Source of the DNA: Simiduia agarivorans SA1 = DSM 21679
Lineage (GTDB): Bacteria > Pseudomonadota > Gammaproteobacteria > Pseudomonadales > Cellvibrionaceae
Length of the DNA stretch: 64,000 bases
Direction: 5' to 3'
Assembly: GCF_000305785.2 (NCBI RefSeq)
Contig: NC_018868.3
Coordinates: 3,270,270 to 3,334,269 of the forward strand
Part shown: positions 63,465 to 64,000 of the stretch, piece after piece
Numbering within the stretch: the first letter of the stretch is position 1
How the letters are laid out: each line of letters begins with the position of its first letter
The notes under the pieces: model-generated
Told to the model about the DNA's origin: nothing
The model's input: the letters and a program-made list of their open reading frames with translations, nothing else
Databases searched by the model: none
Made by a program: the position numbers and the translations under genes

Positions 63465-64000
63465 TTGTTCTTTGAACGTCCCGAATCCGGTGAGCTCGCC
63501 ATTCTGGTGCACCTGGAATTTCAGTTAAATATTGAAACCAACGACCCCCGTGAATTTGAAGAGCTGGCATTGTCTGCCGGCGCTGATCCCGTTGCCTTTC
63601 TGACCGGCAAACGGCCCTCGCCCGATGCCCGCACCTTTATGGGCAGCGGCAAGCTGGAGGAGCTGCGCGACCTGGTCACCTTGCACGAAGCGAAGCTGGT
63701 GATCTTCAACCACGCGCTTTCGCCCAGTCAGGAGCGCAACCTGGAAGCCGAGCTCAAGTGCCGGGTGTTGGATCGCACCGGCCTGATCCTGGATATATTT
63801 GCCCAGCGCGCGCGTACCCATGAAGGTAAATTGCAGGTGGAGCTGGCCCAGCTGCGCCACATGTCCACCCGCCTGGTGCGCGGCTGGACCCACCTTGAGC
63901 GCCAGAAGGGCGGTATCGGCCTGCGTGGCCCGGGTGAAACCCAGCTGGAAACCGACCGCCGCTTACTGCGCGCGCGTATCAGTTTTATTGAATCGCGCCT
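63465..64000 (+). CDS. hflX: Ribosome-associated GTPase HflX, 5' part
   Basis: GTPase that splits and rescues stalled ribosomes. Only about 178 N-terminal residues lie in the window; the frame is open to its end. Visible are the HflX N-terminal domain (SPDARTFMGSGKLEELRDLV, DRTGLILDIFAQRART) and the linker GGIGLRGPGETQLETDRR. The start is TTG with GAGGT upstream. The GTPase domain lies beyond 64,000. Confidence 0.93.
   Translation, partial: MFFERPESGELAILVHLEFQLNIETNDPREFEELALSAGADPVAFLTGKRPSPDARTFMGSGKLEELRDLVTLHEAKLVIFNHALSPSQERNLEAELKCRVLDRTGLILDIFAQRARTHEGKLQVELAQLRHMSTRLVRGWTHLERQKGGIGLRGPGETQLETDRRLLRARISFIESR

Noticed and set aside
1..64000. CRISPR arrays, tRNA or rRNA genes, insertion sequences, prophage
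   Set aside because: No regular direct-repeat array, no cloverleaf-like or rRNA sequence, and no transposase or phage gene was recognised on either strand.

Overview
The window comes from the chromosome of a free-living, facultatively anaerobic gammaproteobacterium. The best clues are the nnrD-tsaE-amiB-mutL-miaA-hfq-hflX block with divergent queG, a split class II ribonucleotide reductase of the Pseudomonas type (NrdJa/NrdJb), UbiT/UbiU/UbiV, a compact polyhydroxybutyrate (PHB) cluster, and nitrate transport genes with FNR-type boxes. A Cellvibrionaceae- or Pseudomonas-like marine or soil organism fits, but that placement is inference. No rRNA, tRNA, CRISPR array or insertion sequence was recognised.

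Layout. 1-3.3 kb: thiol peroxidase and two murein enzymes. 3.3-5.7 kb: oxygen-independent ubiquinone genes ubiTUV. 5.9-11.5 kb: WYL regulator, ABM protein, cardiolipin synthase, a small DNA-binding-like protein, an MDR oxidoreductase, and a beta-propeller plus MoaD-like pair flanked by REP-like palindromes. 11.7-16.3 kb: nrdJab with a candidate NrdR box, then moaA-moaB. 16.8-23.6 kb: PHB synthesis, storage and breakdown with PhaR operators. 23.7-38.1 kb: nitrate region, with nrtABC behind a sigma54-like promoter, a porin with a perfect FNR box, nnrS-narK1, narK2 with FNR and NarL-like sites, a phosphatase-kinase fusion, a PilJ/NarX-like periplasmic protein, a small Cys-rich protein, and a rubredoxin-reductase fusion with a cupin. 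38.2-42.7 kb: PaiB-like protein, FAN1-type nuclease and a RecB-nuclease/XPD-helicase fusion. 42.7-47.5 kb: solute-binding protein, GNAT, CBS protein, a divergent acyltransferase/LytTR pair, VOC protein. 47.7-50.1 kb: an orphan toxin-immunity island. 50.4-55.6 kb: mixed single genes. 55.6-64 kb: queG and the conserved mutL-miaA-hfq-hflX block, cut by the window end in hflX.

How it fits together. FNR-type boxes, ubiTUV, oxygen-insensitive RNR, molybdenum cofactor genes, NarK transporters and NnrS all suit growth on nitrate or its reduction products at low oxygen. The sigma54 promoter with NtrC-like half-sites suggests nrtABC serves nitrogen assimilation instead. No nitrate or nitrite reductase gene lies in the window.

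The most unusual element is at 47,670-50,061. A toxin of 510 residues has a C-terminal domain matching the cholera toxin A / pertussis toxin S1 ADP-ribosyltransferase fold by motif (R386, S427, E470-x-E472). Two small AT-rich genes follow it and are probably immunity genes. Base composition changes inside the toxin gene, just before the catalytic domain, as expected for exchange of a toxin-immunity cassette.
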